Assembly (NCBI RefSeq): GCF_022179185.1
Contig: NZ_BPQJ01000008.1
Coordinates: forward strand, 1-64,000
Origin: Methylobacterium frigidaeris
Lineage (GTDB): Bacteria; Pseudomonadota; Alphaproteobacteria; Rhizobiales; Beijerinckiaceae
Direction of reading: 5' to 3'
DNA length: 64,000 bases
The notes beneath the pieces were generated by a model. That model was not told where the DNA came from. It made no database searches and was given only the letters and a program-made list of their open reading frames with translations. Below, one piece after another: positions 61,812 to 64,000 of this stretch. Positions within the stretch are counted from its first letter, which is position 1. The number at the start of each line of letters is the position of its first letter. The position numbers and the translations under genes are program-made.

Positions 61812-62425
61812 CCCGCCACACCACCTCGCTGCCGCCCGGCTACTTCGACGAGCGCTACGCCGCCGATCCCGACCCGTGGAACTTCGCTGCCAGCCCCTAC
61901 GAGCGCGACAAGTACGCCGCCACCCTCGCGGCCCTGCCGCGCCCGCAGTACGAAGCCGGCCTCGAGATCGGCTGCTCGATCGGGGTGCTGACGGCGGCGC
62001 TCGCGCCCCGCTGCGACACCCTCGCCGCCCTCGACGTGGCCGAGGCCGCCCTGGCCCAGGCCCGCACGCGCTGCCGCGACCTGCCGGGCGTCCGCCTGAT
62101 GCGCGCCCAGGTGCCGGGCGAGTGGCCGGAGGGCCGCTTCGACCTGATCCTCCTGTCGGAAGTGGTCTACTACCTCGATGCCGGCGACGTCGCCCGCCTC
62201 GCCGGCCGAGTGCGCGAGAGCCTGCTTCCGGGCGGCGACGTCGTCCTGGTGCACTGGACCGGCGAGACGCACTACCCCCTGACCGGCGACGAGGCCGCCG
62301 ACCTGTTCATCCGCGAGACCCGCGCCCGCCTCGCGGTCGACCGCCCGATCCGCACCGCGTCGTACCGGCTCGACGTGCTGCGGAGCCGGGAGGCGGTGCC
62401 CGGCGCGTCCGGCTCGGCACCCTGA
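61808..62425 (+). CDS. NodS-like SAM-dependent methyltransferase
   Basis: The 205-residue protein opens with the NodS-type YFDERYAADPDPWNFAASPYERDKY. It has motif I LEIGCSIGVLTAALAPRCD, then DLILLSEVVYYLD and VLVHWTGETHYPLTGDEA. NodS N-methylates the deacetylated sugar of Nod factors. Here it directly follows a deacetylase, so N-methylation of the freed amine is a good inference. It is the last gene of the operon. Confidence 0.87.
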   Translation: MTRHTTSLPPGYFDERYAADPDPWNFAASPYERDKYAATLAALPRPQYEAGLEIGCSIGVLTAALAPRCDTLAALDVAEAALAQARTRCRDLPGVRLMRAQVPGEWPEGRFDLILLSEVVYYLDAGDVARLAGRVRESLLPGGDVVLVHWTGETHYPLTGDEAADLFIRETRARLAVDRPIRTASYRLDVLRSREAVPGASGSAP

Positions 62426-62774
62426 CGCGATCGTCTTCCTGCCACGCGATTCCGTGAAGCCGGGGTCGATGGCGCCGCACCTGTCGATCTCCCGCGAGCC
62501 CGTCCCCCCATCCGGGACGCTATTCGGCCGACCCGAGCCGATCACGATCCATTAGCCATGCACCGAAACCGCGGCGGAGCTTGTCGTCGCTTGCTTCGTT
62601 GCAGTCGGACATACTGACGGAGCCGGCTGAATGGTGTTCCGGCAGCATGAGATCTGGCGCCGGATCTTCCGGTCCGCTGCCGGATGAGACGAAGCGTTAA
62701 TCGCGGCAGTATATTCCTACCCCGTATCGACCCCGCGCCGAGCCGGCGCCCCTCGCGGAGCCCGACACGCCCCC
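62426..62774. other. Intergenic region upstream of a GGDEF-EAL gene
   Basis: The 349-base gap contains a somewhat A+T-richer stretch (about 62540-62730) that should hold the promoter of the following gene. A partial repeat around CCGGATCTTCCGG is visible near 62660. No gene is supported. Confidence 0.5.
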
Positions 62775-64000
62775 ATGACAGCCCTCCTGTCGGCCGAGCC
62801 GCGCCTCGCTCCGGCCTGCGCACCCCTGCGCGCGGACGGGCCGGACCCCGCCGCGCCCCAGCGTCTCGCCCGCGGCCTCGATGCCGTCCGGCACGGTGTC
62901 CTGCTGATCGACCCCGACGGCCGCGTCGCCGTCTCCACCGCGCCGGCCCTCGCGCTGCTGCAACGGCTCGGCCTCGGCGGCGCGCCCAGCCTTCGCCGGC
63001 TCCTGCGCCTCGCCCGCGCCGGCTCCGGCCTGCCCGTGCGGGAGATCGTCGCGCGCCTGAGCGGCCGGGCCGTCCTCGACGTGGCCGCGGGCGGTCACAG
63101 CGTCCAGGTCGAGATGCACGCCGTCCCGGACGAGGGCGTCGCCCTGGTGCTGGAGGACGTCAGCGCCCGCCGGGAGGCGGAGAGCCGGGCCCACGCGCTC
63201 GCCCGCCTCGACCCGCTCACCGGCCTGCCGAACCGCCTGCAGCTGCGCGAGCACCTCGACGCGGCTCTGGTGCGCCTCGAGCGCAAGGGGGAAGGCTGCG
63301 CCGTCCTCCTCGTCGATCTCGATCGCTTCAAGCCGGTCAACGACACGCTCGGCCACCCGGTCGGCGACGCGCTGCTGCACAAGGTGGCCGACCGCCTGCG
63401 CTCGATGGTCCGGGCCGGCGATACCGTCGCGCGGATCGGCGGCGACGAGTTCGTGGTGCTGCAGGCCGGCGTGACCGCGCCCGGCGAGGCCCAGGCGCTG
63501 GCGCGCCGCATCGTCGACCTCGTCGGCCGCACCTACATGATCGAGGGCCAGCTGCTCTCGATCGGGGCGAGCGTCGGCGTCGCCCTGGCGCCGGCCGACG
63601 GAAGCGACGCCGACCGGCTGCTGAAGAACGCCGACCTCGCCCTCTACCGCGCCAAGCTCGACGGGCGGGGCACGTTCCGGTTCTTCGAGCCGGCCATGGA
63701 TGCGCGCATGCAGGCGCGCCGGCGCCTCGAACTCGACATGCGCCAGGCGCTCGCCCGGCGCGAGTTCCAGCTCCACTACCAGCCCCAGCTCAACCTCGCC
63801 GACGAGCGGCTGGTCGGCTGCGAGGCGCTGATCCGCTGGCACCATCCGGAGCGCGGGCTGGTCTCGCCCATCGACTTCATCCCGCTGGCCGAGGAGATCG
63901 GCCTGATCGTGCCGATCGGCGAATGGGTGATCCGCCAGGCCTGCCGCGACGCCGCGTCCTGGCCGCAGCCCCTGTCGGTGGCGGTCAACGTCTCGCCGGC
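62775..64000 (+). CDS. PAS-GGDEF-EAL cyclic-di-GMP protein, cut by the window end
   Basis: From ATG 62775, 408 codons are present and the frame is open at the window end. A degenerate PAS-like domain (about 30-130) is followed by a GGDEF domain with intact IGGDEF (about 221-226) and the start of an EAL domain with CEALIRWHHPERG (EAL at about 350). It probably both makes and degrades c-di-GMP. The C-terminal EAL catalytic residues are outside the window. Confidence 0.92.
   Translation, partial: MTALLSAEPRLAPACAPLRADGPDPAAPQRLARGLDAVRHGVLLIDPDGRVAVSTAPALALLQRLGLGGAPSLRRLLRLARAGSGLPVREIVARLSGRAVLDVAAGGHSVQVEMHAVPDEGVALVLEDVSARREAESRAHALARLDPLTGLPNRLQLREHLDAALVRLERKGEGCAVLLVDLDRFKPVNDTLGHPVGDALLHKVADRLRSMVRAGDTVARIGGDEFVVLQAGVTAPGEAQALARRIVDLVGRTYMIEGQLLSIGASVGVALAPADGSDADRLLKNADLALYRAKLDGRGTFRFFEPAMDARMQARRRLELDMRQALARREFQLHYQPQLNLADERLVGCEALIRWHHPERGLVSPIDFIPLAEEIGLIVPIGEWVIRQACRDAASWPQPLSVAVNVSP

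Overview
The window is a 64 kb piece of a very G+C-rich alphaproteobacterial chromosome, most likely Methylobacterium or a close relative in the Hyphomicrobiales (Rhizobiales). The reasons are the conserved order radA-cvpA-purF-SDR, a NepR-type anti-sigma factor next to an EcfG-type (GGAAC-N16-CGTT) promoter, NodS-like and PIG-L-like genes, several chemotaxis and cyclic-di-GMP genes, and many short palindromic intergenic repeats. No rRNA, tRNA, CRISPR array, transposase or phage gene was recognised. The species assignment is inference.

Layout. 1-267: a lower-G+C gene remnant. 735-9458: ycaQ (DNA glycosylase), ilvD, a small secreted protein, an amidohydrolase, an ABC exporter, a NepR-like anti-sigma factor, a secreted phospholipase-A2-like protein and an SDR. 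9661-11896: small proteins, a YjbR-family protein and a PRISE-type reductase. 11905-18971: a catabolic block with an IclR regulator diverging from solute-binding protein, ADP-forming acyl-CoA synthetase, SDR, Cys-less thiolase and DUF35 OB-fold protein. 19052-22180: racemase, ferredoxin-NADP reductase and a secreted M20 hydrolase. 22357-24125: a glycosidase-like protein whose barrel halves appear swapped (circular permutation), followed by a PIG-L deacetylase. 24776-33837: a HicB remnant, two chemoreceptors (one membrane-bound, one soluble and globin-coupled but apparently lacking the heme histidine), a polysaccharide deacetylase, a phosphatase-methyltransferase pair and a FUSC transporter. 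33939-44675: two LysR regulators, a Tat-exported bicupin oxalate decarboxylase homologue, an EamA gene broken by an amber codon, secreted proteins, NnrU, a TPR membrane protein, Der GTPase, an NmrA-like protein and a P-loop kinase. 44985-53301: DHFR-like protein, PAS-GGDEF-EAL protein, SDR, purF, cvpA and radA. 53485-57275: cytochrome b561, a TetR/MFS divergent pair with twin operators, and a sulfotransferase. 57753-64000: outer-membrane barrel, a four-gene glycoconjugate operon (glycosyltransferase, acyl-CoA dehydrogenase, PIG-L, NodS-like methyltransferase), and a truncated GGDEF-EAL gene.

How genes may work together. Housekeeping genes (ilvD, purF, der, radA, cvpA, fpr) alternate with accessory metabolism and signalling. 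The glycoconjugate genes at 22-30 kb and 58-62 kb (two PIG-L deacetylases, two methyltransferases, a glycosyltransferase, a permuted glycosidase) look like parts of one surface-glycan or glycolipid pathway split over several loci. The IclR block looks like uptake, CoA activation, oxidation and C-C cleavage of an unknown organic acid. Coding density is high; most gaps carry hairpins or palindromic repeats.
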